Shown here: positions 7,193-17,597 of the stretch, piece by piece | How positions within the stretch are numbered: the first letter of the stretch is position 1 | Layout of the letters: each line of letters starts with the position of its first letter | DNA from: Opitutaceae bacterium | GTDB lineage: Bacteria > Verrucomicrobiota > Verrucomicrobiia > Opitutales > Opitutaceae | Length of the DNA stretch: 32,935 nt | Direction: 5' to 3' | Assembly: GCA_017988885.1 (NCBI GenBank) | Contig: JAGNQV010000009.1 | Span: forward strand, 1-32,935 | The notes under the pieces: model-generated | The model's input: only the letters and a program-made list of their open reading frames with translations | Told to the model about the DNA's origin: nothing | Databases searched by the model: none | Position numbers and translations under genes: made by a program

Positions 7193-8713
7193 ATGAACGT
7201 CACCGCCCGCGCGCCGCGCGCCCCCACCTTGGTTGAAGCGCTGGTGCCAGTGGGTTGCTTGATGGTCTTCCTCGCACTGGCGGTGATTGATCTCAATCAC
7301 CTGCCGGAGATTGCGGTGGTTTCGTCCGTGCTGCGCGCTTTGGCAGCGATCCCGTATTTTGGCGATGCATTGCAGGCCTCGATTCCGGTGCATCTACCGC
7401 TCGCGGCGGCGGCAGCGGTGGCCGCGCTCATGGCGCTGCGCTTGGGCTGGAGTTGGCGTGAGATTGAGGAGAGCTTTGTGCAAGGCATCATGCTGGCGCT
7501 GGGAGCGGTGCTCATCTTGCTGGTGGTGGGCGTCCTGATCGGCACTTGGATCGCCAGTGGCATTGTGCCACTGCTGATTGTTTACGGATTGAAGCTGCTT
7601 TCACCGGACTACTTCCTGCTCGCGACGTGCCTCATCTGTGGCGTGGTTTCGCTCGCGACCGGCAGTTCGTGGACGACGGCCGGCACGGTCGGCATCGCCT
7701 TTATCGGTATTGGCACAGCGTTGGGCATTCCCTTGCCCATGGTGGCGGGCGCGATTATTTCCGGTGCGTATTTCGGCGACAAGATGTCGCCGCTGTCGGA
7801 TACCACCAACCTCGCACCGGCGGTGGCCGGCGCGGAGCTTTTCGAACACGTGCGGCACATGGCGTTGACGACCGGGCCGAGCCTGGTGCTGGCACTCATT
7901 CTTTACTGGCTGCTGGGGCTGGGCTATGGCGGACAGGCCGCCTCGCTGGAGGCGGTGAATGTTATCACCAACGGGCTTTCGGCCGGCTTTAACCTTACAC
8001 CATGGTTGCTTTTGCCTCCGGTGATCGTGCTCGGGTTGGTGGTCATGCGGGTGCCGGCGCTGCCCGCGGTGCTACTGGGGGCATTGATGGGCGGCGCGGC
8101 GGCGAGTATTTTCCAAGGCGTGTCTTTTTCGCATGTGTTGGAAATTTCCTACGGCGGTTTCAAGTCGGAGACCGGCCAAGCTGCGGTGGACGCGCTGCTG
8201 TCACGCGGCGGGATGGAGAGCATGTATGGCACGATCGGCATCATCCTGTGTGCGATGTGCTTTGGCGGGGTGATGGAGCGCAGCGGCATGCTGGCGGCGA
8301 TTGCCGGGGCGATTTTACGGCTCGCCAAGGGCACCGGCGGGCTCATCGCCGCGACGTTGGCCAGTTGCATCGGGATCAACCTGATCGCTTCCGATCAGTA
8401 TCTTTCGATCGTGGTCCCGGGACGGATGTATCGCGAGGCCTACCGCAAGGCGGGGCTGCATCCCAAAAATCTTTCCCGCTGTCTGGAGGATGCGGGCACG
8501 CTGACCTCGCCCTTGGTGCCGTGGAATTCCTGCGGAGCCTACATGTATGCCACCCTTGGGGTTTTCCCGCTGGCCTACCTGCCGTTTGCCTTTCTCAACC
8601 TGATTAACCCCGTGGTGTCGGCGATCTATGGTTACACGGGATGGACCATTACGCGGGTCAAAATTGAAAACGATGCGACATCGTCCGCGCCGCCGAGCGA
8701 GCCGGTGCATTGA
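7193..8713 (+). CDS. nhaC: Na+/H+ antiporter, NhaC family
   Basis: This 506-residue polytopic inner-membrane protein matches NhaC antiporters, which exchange cytosolic Na+ for external protons. The family-typical stretch GAIISGAYFGDKMSPLSDTT in the first half is present, with a later conserved region around PLVPWNSCGAYMYATLGV. About eleven or twelve hydrophobic helices are visible. I start it at ATG 7193 (MNVTARAPRAPTLVEAL) because the frame upstream is arginine- and glycine-rich and does not look like protein. No convincing ribosome binding site precedes this ATG. It is followed by the LptF/LptG-type gene after about 50 bp, probably by chance of orientation. Confidence 0.93.
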   Translation: MNVTARAPRAPTLVEALVPVGCLMVFLALAVIDLNHLPEIAVVSSVLRALAAIPYFGDALQASIPVHLPLAAAAAVAALMALRLGWSWREIEESFVQGIMLALGAVLILLVVGVLIGTWIASGIVPLLIVYGLKLLSPDYFLLATCLICGVVSLATGSSWTTAGTVGIAFIGIGTALGIPLPMVAGAIISGAYFGDKMSPLSDTTNLAPAVAGAELFEHVRHMALTTGPSLVLALILYWLLGLGYGGQAASLEAVNVITNGLSAGFNLTPWLLLPPVIVLGLVVMRVPALPAVLLGALMGGAAASIFQGVSFSHVLEISYGGFKSETGQAAVDALLSRGGMESMYGTIGIILCAMCFGGVMERSGMLAAIAGAILRLAKGTGGLIAATLASCIGINLIASDQYLSIVVPGRMYREAYRKAGLHPKNLSRCLEDAGTLTSPLVPWNSCGAYMYATLGVFPLAYLPFAFLNLINPVVSAIYGYTGWTITRVKIENDATSSAPPSEPVH

Positions 8714-8764
8714 GCGCCGCTGTTTGAGTCTGGCCAACGGCCCGCGCGCCTCTTTCATCGGCAA

Positions 8765-9880
8765 GTGGTGAATACCTATGACCGCCATCTTCTGGGCGAA
8801 TGGCTGAAAATCCTCGGCCTCGTGATGGGCGCGTGCGTGGGCCTGCTGTTTGTGCAGGTGCTCTACGACGATTTCCGCACGCTCAACGACCTCGGGGCGC
8901 GCGGCGCGGATTTCTGGGTGTATTTTTTCGTCACACTGCCGAGCTTTCTCGCGCTGGTGCTTTTGTTTTCCCTGTTGGTTTCGCTGCTCTTCGTCTTGGG
9001 CAAGCTCCACCGGGCGAATGAATTCATCGCGCTGCGGGCCGCGGGCGTGAGCCTGCTGCGCATCACTGCGCCGGTCTGGCTGATCGGGCTGCTTGCCTGC
9101 GGCCTCTCCTGGTATCTCAACGCCAGCATCGTGCCGTGGTCGGTGGAGGAGTCGCGCCGCTTGCGGGACAACCTCCAGTTTCTGCAGCAGGCCAAGTCGC
9201 TGACGGAAGATCGGGTGGGCGCGGTTTACAGCGTGGGCTTCGACAACCGGCCGGCGCGGCGCATGTGGTTTTTCAACCGTTACAGCCAGTTTGCCCGCAA
9301 GGGCTATGGCGTGAGCGTGTCGGAGCTCGACGCGCAGCGCCGCGAAACGCGCCGTATCGTGGCGGCGGAGGCCTGGTATGACGAGACCCGCAAGGGTTGG
9401 GTGTTCAAGCAGGGACGTGAGTTGGCCTTTGAACCGACGACCGGCGAGATGATCCGGCCGCGGCCGTTTGCGGAACTGTTCATGGAACGCTACCGCGAGG
9501 ATCCGCGGCTGATGCTCATCATCGATCGCAAGGCCGGCGATCTCTCGATTTTTGAACTGCGCCGGCTCATCGATTACTACGAGGCGGAGCATAATGCGAA
9601 GGCCGTGCCTTACCAAGTGCGCTACTTCGGGCTGCTCGCCGACACCTTGGGTCCGCTGATCGTGATCGCGCTGGCGGTGCCGTTTGCGGTGTCGGGTGTG
9701 CGGGTGAACCCGGCCGTCGGTGTCTCCAAATCCATCGGCTTGTTTTTTCTTTATTACGTCCTGAACAACTTGGCGACCTCGCTGGCGACCAAGGGACTGG
9801 TGGATCCATTACTGGCCGCCTGGCTGCCGAACATCGGCATGACGGGTATCGCGGTGTGGCTGTTTGCGCGCCTGCGCTAA
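8765..9880 (+). CDS. LptF/LptG-family permease
   Basis: This 371-residue membrane protein has the YjgP/YjgQ layout: two or three N-terminal helices (from LKILGLVMGACVGLLFVQVL), a large periplasmic domain of about 150 residues in the middle, and three C-terminal helices ending GMTGIAVWLFARLR. In the Lpt system, LptF and LptG together with the LptB ATPase pull lipopolysaccharide out of the inner membrane. The helix-proximal motifs LGKLHRANEFIALRAAGVS (cytoplasmic coupling region with LptB) are clear. The start is GTG at 8765 or the next GTG at 8768. Its usual partner gene is not adjacent, so I cannot tell LptF from LptG. The presence of this gene supports a Gram-negative cell. Confidence 0.9.
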   Translation: MVNTYDRHLLGEWLKILGLVMGACVGLLFVQVLYDDFRTLNDLGARGADFWVYFFVTLPSFLALVLLFSLLVSLLFVLGKLHRANEFIALRAAGVSLLRITAPVWLIGLLACGLSWYLNASIVPWSVEESRRLRDNLQFLQQAKSLTEDRVGAVYSVGFDNRPARRMWFFNRYSQFARKGYGVSVSELDAQRRETRRIVAAEAWYDETRKGWVFKQGRELAFEPTTGEMIRPRPFAELFMERYREDPRLMLIIDRKAGDLSIFELRRLIDYYEAEHNAKAVPYQVRYFGLLADTLGPLIVIALAVPFAVSGVRVNPAVGVSKSIGLFFLYYVLNNLATSLATKGLVDPLLAAWLPNIGMTGIAVWLFARLR

Positions 9881-9931
9881 GGCTGCAGCGGGAGAGGTAA
9901 CGCAGAAACGCGGACTGGCGTGGCTCGGCGA

Positions 9932-9955
9932 TGAGCCCGCGAGGGGCGGGCCTCA
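9932..9955. terminator. Hairpin between convergent genes
   Basis: GCCCGC and GCGGGC pair around a GAGGG loop, with three more pairs outside (TGA/TCA) across one bulged base. It stands about 50 bp after the permease stop codon and overlaps the stop of the small convergent ORF. No T-run follows on either strand, so terminator function is only likely from position. Confidence 0.35.
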
Positions 9956-10153
9956 GGATTTGGGCGACGGCGGAGTGAGGTCGAAATCACTGAAATCATT
10001 GATGATGCCTTCATGCCGGCGTTCCTGCTTGTAGATCTGCAGGATGCGGCCGTGCTCATACTCGGTCGTCGGAAAAATCTGCGGCGGGTCGCCCTTCAAA
10101 AAAATCGCGGTGTAGGCGCGATGCCGGTCAACGAGGCGACGGATGACGATCAT
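9953..10153 (-). CDS. Possible small hypothetical protein
   Basis: This 66-residue reading frame starts MIVIRRLVDRHRAYTAIFLK and has a mixed, soluble composition with an aromatic and charged middle (EYEHGRILQIYKQERRHEG). It has no signal peptide or membrane helix. I do not recognise it. In its favour, it lies 48 bp downstream of the oxygenase gene on the same strand, fills an otherwise empty 320-bp stretch and its composition looks protein-like. Against it are its short length and the lack of a good ribosome binding site. Confidence 0.45.
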   Translation of the reverse strand: MIVIRRLVDRHRAYTAIFLKGDPPQIFPTTEYEHGRILQIYKQERRHEGIINDFSDFDLTPPSPKS

Positions 10154-10201
10154 GCGGCAAGCAAACCAAGCCGGTGAATTTCGCCAGCTATTCGCTGTTT
10201 T

Positions 10202-10819
10202 TCAGGCCCAATTAAAGTTGAAGCTGATACTGATGCGTTCGGCGTCGACGCGGTTGGCGGGCACCTCGTGGCGGAGCCAGCTTTCAAAGAGGACGACGTT
10301 GCCGGCCTGCGCGGGATAGGTGACGTGGGTCTGATTTTCGCGGCGGGCCTTGGCGAGGCGCGGTGGCGCGGCCATGAACTTGCTGAGGCGCGGGTCTTCA
10401 AATTTGAGTCCGGGGCAACCGGGCGGGGTGGTCACGTAGTAGGTGCCGCTGATGAAGGAAAGCGGATGCAGGTGCAGCGAATGCGCGGCGGTCGGCGGCA
10501 TGATATTCACCCAGCAGTCGGTGAGGCGCACGGTGCGGCCGCGCAGATTGAAATCGAGGGTTTGGGCGAAGGCGCGCGCATGGCGGAGGAGTTTTTTCTC
10601 CAGCGCGGTGAAGGTGCTCGAAAAGCGGTGCAGCTCATTCATCGAGGCGTAGCTCGTATAACCGCCGGGATAATTTTTCTCCGACCAACGCCGGCCGGCG
10701 GCATCGAAATCACGGAGGCGATGACATTCCTCGGCCAGCTCGACGTTGAGGCGGGCGAGGCCGGATTTTTGCAACGGTTCGGAGTAAATCTGCGTGGGAA
10801 ACCAGGCGCGGACGGGCAT
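10202..10819 (-). CDS. Putative 2OG-Fe(II) oxygenase, TIGR02466 family
   Basis: This 205-residue protein resembles the TIGR02466 group of double-stranded beta-helix oxygenases. The N terminus MPVRAWFPTQIYSEPL is typical, and the family core is seen in HSLHLHPLSFISGTYYVTTP (113-132), FEDPR (140-144), the distal histidine in SWLRHEVPANR (H184), and the 2-oxoglutarate-binding arginine in ERISISFNFNW (R195). The histidines at 116 and 118 are the candidates for the first iron ligand. Substrates of the family are unknown; phage and bacterial members may hydroxylate small molecules or proteins. ATG 10819 gives the family-typical start, whereas the frame upstream is not protein-like. It is divergent from the M14 peptidase gene. 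Confidence 0.85.
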   Translation of the reverse strand: MPVRAWFPTQIYSEPLQKSGLARLNVELAEECHRLRDFDAAGRRWSEKNYPGGYTSYASMNELHRFSSTFTALEKKLLRHARAFAQTLDFNLRGRTVRLTDCWVNIMPPTAAHSLHLHPLSFISGTYYVTTPPGCPGLKFEDPRLSKFMAAPPRLAKARRENQTHVTYPAQAGNVVLFESWLRHEVPANRVDAERISISFNFNWA

Positions 10820-10940
10820 GGGGCCAGATTGGCCGAAGGGCGTCGTGGCTGGCAACACTAGGAAACTGGGCTCGGGCCAAAGCGGACTTGCACACAATCT
10901 GCGTTCGACTGCCCTCGGGTTTCCCTTACATTTTCGGGTC

Positions 10941-12452
10941 ATGCCACGATTTACTCCTGCTCTGATTGCCACTGCTGGTCTCCTGTTCGCGCCGTTGCTG
11001 AGCGGGGCCGTTAATCCAGATCGCACCTTGCTGCTGGAGGTGCGCCACGTGCCGGCGGAGATGCGGGCGTCGGATGGAGTGAAGGCGGGTCCGGGCAAAT
11101 TCTCCTTCGATTCCTACGAGCGGGACCACATCCTCAGCACGGTGCGCGATACGGTGCAGCTGCTGGCGACGCCGGCGGAATTGGCGCAAATCCAGGCGGA
11201 AGGCCTGGAGGTGTCGGTGCTCATGGAGAGCGCCGACCAGTTCACACTCATCAAGCGCGCGCTCTATGGGCCGACTCTGAAGCTGGATCCGATTTACCAC
11301 ACCTACGATCAAATGGTGCAGCAGGCGGAGGAACTTGCGCGGCAGCATCCGCAAATCATCCAGCGCTTCCAAATTGGCGAGACGACGCAGTTCAAGCGGC
11401 CGATCTACGCTTATCGGTTGTCGAATGACGCGACCCGGGCGCAGGAACGGCCGGCCGTGATGCTCGACGGCTGCCACCACGCGGATGAGGTGATGGGTGG
11501 AGAGATTGTTTTTGCGCTCTTGGATAAGCTGGTAAACGGCTACGGGCATGACGCCGAAGTGACGGGCTGGCTCGACACCCTGGAGATTTACCTCGTGCCG
11601 GTCGTCAATGTGGACGGGCATAATATCGTCACTTCCGGGCAGGATCCGCGCTGGCGCAAGAATGCGCGCGACGTCAACGGCGATGGGGTGGCCGGCGTTT
11701 TTCCCGAAGGCGTGGACGTGAACCGCGGCTATGATTTTAATTGGGCGATGGGCGGCTCGAACGAGCCCGAGGGAGTCAGTTATCGTGGGGCGTATCCGTT
11801 TTCCGAAGCGGAGAACCGGGCGATGCGCCATCTGGCGGATCAACGGCAATTCTTGCTTTCGATTTCCTACCACAGTCAGGGCGAGGTGGTTTATTATCCC
11901 TGGGCTTGGGGCAGTCTGGCGGCGCCGGATGATAAGGTCATCAAGCGCATCGCGAATGACGTGGCGGCTAAAATCCACACAATGGAAGGCCCTGACACCT
12001 ATGCGGTTTCCCCGGGCGGGCCCTCGAGTCAGAGTTATCCGTGGCTTTACGGCCGGCGCGGGGTCATCGACATGATCGTCGAGACCGGCAAGGGCACGCA
12101 TCTGTTTCCGCCGGCGGAAGTGCCCGGCATTATCGCAGCCAATCTCGAAGGCGTGCGGGCTTTGCTGTCGCATACCGCCGGCTCCGGACTGGCGGTGAAG
12201 GTGACCGATGCAGTGACCGGCCAGCCGTTGGTCGCACAAGTTTGGTTGCCGCGGATCGACAACGAGACGGTGGACCGGCGCACGACCGACGCGGAATTTG
12301 GCCGCCGCTGGCGGTTGCTCGATCCGGGCAGCTACTACGTGGTGATTTCCTGCGAAGGTTATGAGACCAAGGTTATCTCAGAGAGTGAAGTTAACGCGGA
12401 CGGGTGGACCGCGTTGGAGGTGCGTCTGGCACCGTTGACGCTGGTAAAATAA
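10941..12452 (+). CDS. Exported M14-family zinc carboxypeptidase
   Basis: This 503-residue protein has a signal peptide (residues 1-23, ending LLSGA) and a peptidase M14 domain at about 115-410. The zinc ligands are H180 and E183 in GCHHADEVMGGE, with H311 in SISYHSQGE. The catalytic glutamate is E381 in DMIVETGKG, and R262 in DVNRGYDFNW fits the substrate-carboxylate-binding position. Residues about 415-500 form a beta-sandwich of the carboxypeptidase-regulatory type (VKVTDAVTGQPLVAQVWLP). It should act in the periplasm or outside the cell, trimming C-terminal residues of peptides. ATG 10941 is chosen because it opens the signal peptide. The gene ends 25 bp before the next plus-strand gene. 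Confidence 0.93.
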   Translation: MPRFTPALIATAGLLFAPLLSGAVNPDRTLLLEVRHVPAEMRASDGVKAGPGKFSFDSYERDHILSTVRDTVQLLATPAELAQIQAEGLEVSVLMESADQFTLIKRALYGPTLKLDPIYHTYDQMVQQAEELARQHPQIIQRFQIGETTQFKRPIYAYRLSNDATRAQERPAVMLDGCHHADEVMGGEIVFALLDKLVNGYGHDAEVTGWLDTLEIYLVPVVNVDGHNIVTSGQDPRWRKNARDVNGDGVAGVFPEGVDVNRGYDFNWAMGGSNEPEGVSYRGAYPFSEAENRAMRHLADQRQFLLSISYHSQGEVVYYPWAWGSLAAPDDKVIKRIANDVAAKIHTMEGPDTYAVSPGGPSSQSYPWLYGRRGVIDMIVETGKGTHLFPPAEVPGIIAANLEGVRALLSHTAGSGLAVKVTDAVTGQPLVAQVWLPRIDNETVDRRTTDAEFGRRWRLLDPGSYYVVISCEGYETKVISESEVNADGWTALEVRLAPLTLVK

Positions 12453-12477
12453 TGCTGGGGTCGCTTGCCTGTATTGC

Positions 12478-14001
12478 ATGAAAGATCCGGTGCTGAGTTG
12501 GAACGATGACCTCGGGCTGTGCCGACAGGAAGCAGCTGGTCATACGGTGCCGGTCGCCAAGCTGCCGTTGGTGCACAATGGCGTGATCACGGCCAACCAC
12601 CTGTGCGTGCTGGCGCAGCATGGATTGCTGGACGAGACCCGGACTTTGGCGGCGCTCCGTGCGTTTCGCGCCATGCAGGAAGGACCGGCAAGCGAACGGC
12701 CAGGCTGTCTGAGATGGTATTGGGAAGAGCCTGCGCCGGTTGATACCAATGCGTCGTTCTTCATCGGTTTGGCGTTGCAGATGCTTTACCTGGCCGAGCG
12801 CGAGCGGCTCAGCCCGCCCGTGTTGGCGGCAATTCGGGAAATCGTGGGCGGGCTTGCGGTGTGGTTTGGCCGCGAGTTGGTCGAGGCCAATCCGCGCTAT
12901 CCCAACAAGTGCCTGGGTGACCTGGCTTGCAGTTGGCTGGCGACAGAAATTCTGGAACAGCCGCCGTCTGCACAACTGCTGCAAACGACGCGTGACTGGT
13001 GCGATTACTGGCGGCGGGAAAAATGGGGTTGGGGTGAGCACATGAGCGATATCTACGCGAAGGTGCTGCTGCTCGAATTATCGGCGGTGCTGCTCTATTG
13101 CCACAACCTGCCTCGGGATATTTACGGGCTATTCAAGGCTCACTTCGATGATTTGCTGGCGATTGAGGATGCCTATGGCGAGGGGCCCCGGGTGCCGGTG
13201 ATCCGCAGTTATGCGTTTACCGAGTCACCGCCGGTGCAACCGTTTCGCGCTTGTATCAGCCCCGCGCCGGCGCGCGACACGGACCGTGACGGCGGACCAC
13301 CGCCCATTATCATCCAGGCGCCCGCGGCGGTGCTGGGGCCGTGGCTTTTACGGGCAGGTTGGGCGGAACTGGCTGGCCCGCAGCGGGCCGCACAAGCTTG
13401 GCTCGAAACTCCTTGTCGGGCCGGGACGGTGGCCCGAGCGATGGTGCGCCAGAATTTACGAGTGGGGGCCATGTCGGCTTATCCGGTCATGGCGGGGGTG
13501 GATCACCAAAATTGGGGGCTTTCCTGGCAGACGTTTCCTGCGGCGCTGTGGCGCACGGCGGGAGATTGGGCCTTCTGGCGCTGGACCACGCGTGAAGGCG
13601 AGCGCGTGCGCGCCCATCCGGCGCTCGATCTGCGCAGCGCTTATTTGGGCAACGCACTTGCGGCTCGGGTGGATCCCCCACCGGTGCCGCGCATGAGCGC
13701 GACCCTAACGCGCGACGGCCACCTGTGCATGGAGCGCATGCTGCCGCTGCCCGCAGAGGCGAAATGGGATGAGGTCAGCGATGAATTTCATCTACTCAAC
13801 TCCGATGCAAAAGTTGCGCTGCAGGAGGGGGCGCTAGTGGTGCACTGGCCGGATGCCACGGTGCGCGTGCGCTGGCTGGGCGAGGAAACGATTGCCTGGG
13901 AATCCGCCGATCGGGGTGGGCGTTGGGTGGTTCGCTACACGCCGGCACAACTGACCGGACGCGACGCACTCGTGCACCGCTGGGAGCTCTTCGTGGGGTA
14001 G
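12478..14001 (+). CDS. Unknown protein, alpha-helical plus beta-sandwich layout
   Basis: I do not recognise this 507-residue protein. The first 250 residues are mostly helical with many conserved-looking aromatic stretches (YPNKCLGDLACSWLATEIL, then WGWGEHMSDIYAKVLLLELS). The second half is strand-rich, with MSAYPVMAGVDHQNWGLSWQ at about 333-352 and a repeated strand pattern to the end. A helical toroid followed by a beta-sandwich is the overall plan of several polysaccharide lyases and of the heparinase-like protein encoded at 20186-22045, but no lyase signature is clear. It has no signal peptide. The stop lies 4 bp from the stop of the convergent sugE-type gene. Confidence 0.8.
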   Translation: MKDPVLSWNDDLGLCRQEAAGHTVPVAKLPLVHNGVITANHLCVLAQHGLLDETRTLAALRAFRAMQEGPASERPGCLRWYWEEPAPVDTNASFFIGLALQMLYLAERERLSPPVLAAIREIVGGLAVWFGRELVEANPRYPNKCLGDLACSWLATEILEQPPSAQLLQTTRDWCDYWRREKWGWGEHMSDIYAKVLLLELSAVLLYCHNLPRDIYGLFKAHFDDLLAIEDAYGEGPRVPVIRSYAFTESPPVQPFRACISPAPARDTDRDGGPPPIIIQAPAAVLGPWLLRAGWAELAGPQRAAQAWLETPCRAGTVARAMVRQNLRVGAMSAYPVMAGVDHQNWGLSWQTFPAALWRTAGDWAFWRWTTREGERVRAHPALDLRSAYLGNALAARVDPPPVPRMSATLTRDGHLCMERMLPLPAEAKWDEVSDEFHLLNSDAKVALQEGALVVHWPDATVRVRWLGEETIAWESADRGGRWVVRYTPAQLTGRDALVHRWELFVG

Positions 14002-14005
14002 CCTG

Positions 14006-14326
14006 CTATTTGGTCGCCACTTTTAATCCCACGACCCCGGCGACAATCAAGACGATGCAGACCAGTCGCGCCGCGGTGGCGGGTTCCTTAAAAATGAAGA
14101 TGCCGATGAGGGCGGTGCCGGCGGCGCCAATGCCCGTCCAGACTGCGTAAGCCGTGCCGATGGGGAGCGTGCGGGCGGCGACGGCGAGGAGCCACATGCT
14201 GGCCACCATCGCGGCAATGACGCCAACAGACGGCCAGAGCTTGGTGAAGCCATGGGTGGATTTGAGGCCGGACGCCCAGAGGATTTCAAAGCCGGCGGCC
14301 ACGAAGAGGATGAACCAGCTTTTCAT
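14006..14326 (-). CDS. sugE: SMR-family exporter, SugE/Gdx type
   Basis: This 106-residue protein has four membrane helices, the small multidrug resistance size. The essential glutamate of helix 1 is E14 in AAGFEILWASGLKSTHGF, and that signature, with GTAYAVWTGIGAAGTALIG in helix 3, is that of the SugE/Gdx branch rather than the EmrE branch. Gdx proteins export guanidinium in exchange for protons as dual-topology dimers. It lies 78 bp downstream of the HtrA-like gene on the same strand. I looked for a guanidine riboswitch in that gap and saw none, so its control is unclear. Confidence 0.93.
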   Translation of the reverse strand: MKSWFILFVAAGFEILWASGLKSTHGFTKLWPSVGVIAAMVASMWLLAVAARTLPIGTAYAVWTGIGAAGTALIGIFIFKEPATAARLVCIVLIVAGVVGLKVATK

Positions 14327-14404
14327 GAGCAGAAGGCGTAGTGGACCACGGTGATTATTTTACGCTGCTCATGAGTTTTTTCGACCACGACACGAGAGAG
14401 AATC

Positions 14405-15976
14405 CTACTGGCTGCGTTTACTGTGCCAGATTTCCATGGTGTCGGTGGAACCCTGCGACCGAACGTCGTTATCCGCGAGAATGGACTCGGTTGCTTTCAG
14501 GGCTTCTTTTCTCGGGAAGACAAAGGATTCCATGCCAAGCCCCGCAAACTCGACCGTTATGAACTCACTGTTGGCATCTCGAAGCACCTCGACCAATTGC
14601 CCCAAGTTCCGAATGGAAATGCCATTGATCGTATGGATAACCCAACCCAAGGGCATGAGGTAGCCCTTGGACAGTTTGTGCGGGAAAAAGGGCGATGATA
14701 TAACAACCAACTGCTCTCCCGCAAAATCCGGCTGGTCGGCCCGGCGGGTTATAAGCGGGCTACCCATGCCGGTCAAATTGGCGATGCCTTCCCGGTTGAA
14801 ACTGGAATACATCTGGCTGGTGGCGACGGAAAAGACCAACGGACCGTAGACAAAATAAGAAGGATAGGAGCCTTTGAGGTCGGTAAAAAGCATGGGCCGG
14901 GCATACTGGACAGGCAAAGTCACGGACAGCTCATGGCCGTCGCGCAGGATGGTGAGGGGGATTTGCCTGGCATGCACAATCTGCTGGACCATGTATTGAA
15001 ATCGAACGCGCAGATTGTTCCCGAGGTTGACCATGCCCTCGTTGTCCACGGGAGTTTGTCCGATCTGAATGATGACATCCCACTTGCGCAGGGGATAATC
15101 TGATGCCGTGCCCGACGGCTCATGAACAACGACGCCCTCGATGTTTTTATCCAGCTTCAGAAAATCACGGAGCGTGGGACTTTGTAGTTTCTGGATTTCG
15201 TCATACATGCCCGGTTTGCCGTCATAATTGCCATCGGCAATGTCTGCCAGGAACAGATCGATTTCCTCGTTGGGAATGATGTAGCCGATATTCTGCGAGT
15301 TACCGAGCTGGCTGAAAGCCAGTCCAATCATTTGGTCTCCGGCGACGGCGGGGCCGCCGCTGTTGCCAGGGTTGATGGCGGCATCAATCTGAATGCGCAG
15401 TCCGGAAGTCGGGTAGATGTAAGGGGTGAACTCGATCCGTGAGATGATGCCCTTGGTGATGGACAAACTGGTGCCGCCAACGGGGAACCCATAGGTCATA
15501 ACGGTATCCTTCACTCCGGGCAGTATCTTTGCCCGGGGTAATGGACGATGAGTATCAAAAAACGAAGCATCATCCAGTTCCAGCACAGCCAGATCGATGT
15601 CGTGGGAGATGGCGACCACCGTGGCAGAAACCTTGTCCCCCGATTTACTGGCCTGCACCTGCACCTGACTGGCGTAGGCCACAACATGCGCATTGGTTAG
15701 GATACGATTACCTTCGATGACCACGCCTGAACCGGTTACTTCCTGCGGCGGTTGCTTGGTCCAGGGGCGAAATACATCCGGATAGCGATTGGTGGAAAAC
15801 ACCTTCACCACCGAGTTTTCGATCGGGTCGGTTTCGGCGGTGGTGGCGATGGGAGAAGATTTTGCGGCAGCGTCCGCAGCTACCACTTCCTGTTCATGGC
15901 TCGCCGCCAGCGAGAGCGGCACGATCAAACTGCAGAGGCGGAACAGACTCCAAAGGGCAGAGCAATAAGGGCGCAT
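14405..15976 (-). CDS. HtrA/Deg-like trypsin-fold serine protease with PDZ-like regions
   Basis: This 523-residue protein has a signal-like N terminus (residues 1-25) and a trypsin-fold protease domain at about 55-250. The catalytic triad is complete: H97 in LTNAHVV, D128 in HDIDLAVLEL and S206 in INPGNSGGP. After it come two PDZ-like regions: one near residues 265-350 (VVVHEPSGTASDYPLRKWDV) and a second near 440-495 (GWVIHTINGISIRNLGQLVE). The length and domain plan resemble plant-type Deg proteases more than E. coli DegP (448 residues mature). It should act in the periplasm in protein quality control. By eye, its GC content is roughly ten points lower than its neighbours, so acquisition from elsewhere is possible. 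Confidence 0.92.
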   Translation of the reverse strand: MRPYCSALWSLFRLCSLIVPLSLAASHEQEVVAADAAAKSSPIATTAETDPIENSVVKVFSTNRYPDVFRPWTKQPPQEVTGSGVVIEGNRILTNAHVVAYASQVQVQASKSGDKVSATVVAISHDIDLAVLELDDASFFDTHRPLPRAKILPGVKDTVMTYGFPVGGTSLSITKGIISRIEFTPYIYPTSGLRIQIDAAINPGNSGGPAVAGDQMIGLAFSQLGNSQNIGYIIPNEEIDLFLADIADGNYDGKPGMYDEIQKLQSPTLRDFLKLDKNIEGVVVHEPSGTASDYPLRKWDVIIQIGQTPVDNEGMVNLGNNLRVRFQYMVQQIVHARQIPLTILRDGHELSVTLPVQYARPMLFTDLKGSYPSYFVYGPLVFSVATSQMYSSFNREGIANLTGMGSPLITRRADQPDFAGEQLVVISSPFFPHKLSKGYLMPLGWVIHTINGISIRNLGQLVEVLRDANSEFITVEFAGLGMESFVFPRKEALKATESILADNDVRSQGSTDTMEIWHSKRSQ

Positions 15977-16047
15977 GCGGTATTCCTAATGCAACAAGTG
16001 TGGTCAAATCCAGCACGCATGTAAGTTCAGGTGGATGGAAGCACGAA

Positions 16048-17544
<1,497 letters not shown>

Positions 17545-17597
17545 GTTGCGCGCAGCTTGGTGGGCGCGCTGACGGCGGCAAAGCCGAAATCCGGCAC

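Noticed and set aside
14327..14404. Guanidine riboswitch upstream of the SugE/Gdx gene
   Set aside because: The 78-bp gap was read for the ykkC, mini-ykkC and guanidine-III patterns. Neither the paired ACGR-loop hairpins nor the other conserved blocks were seen, so I do not call one.
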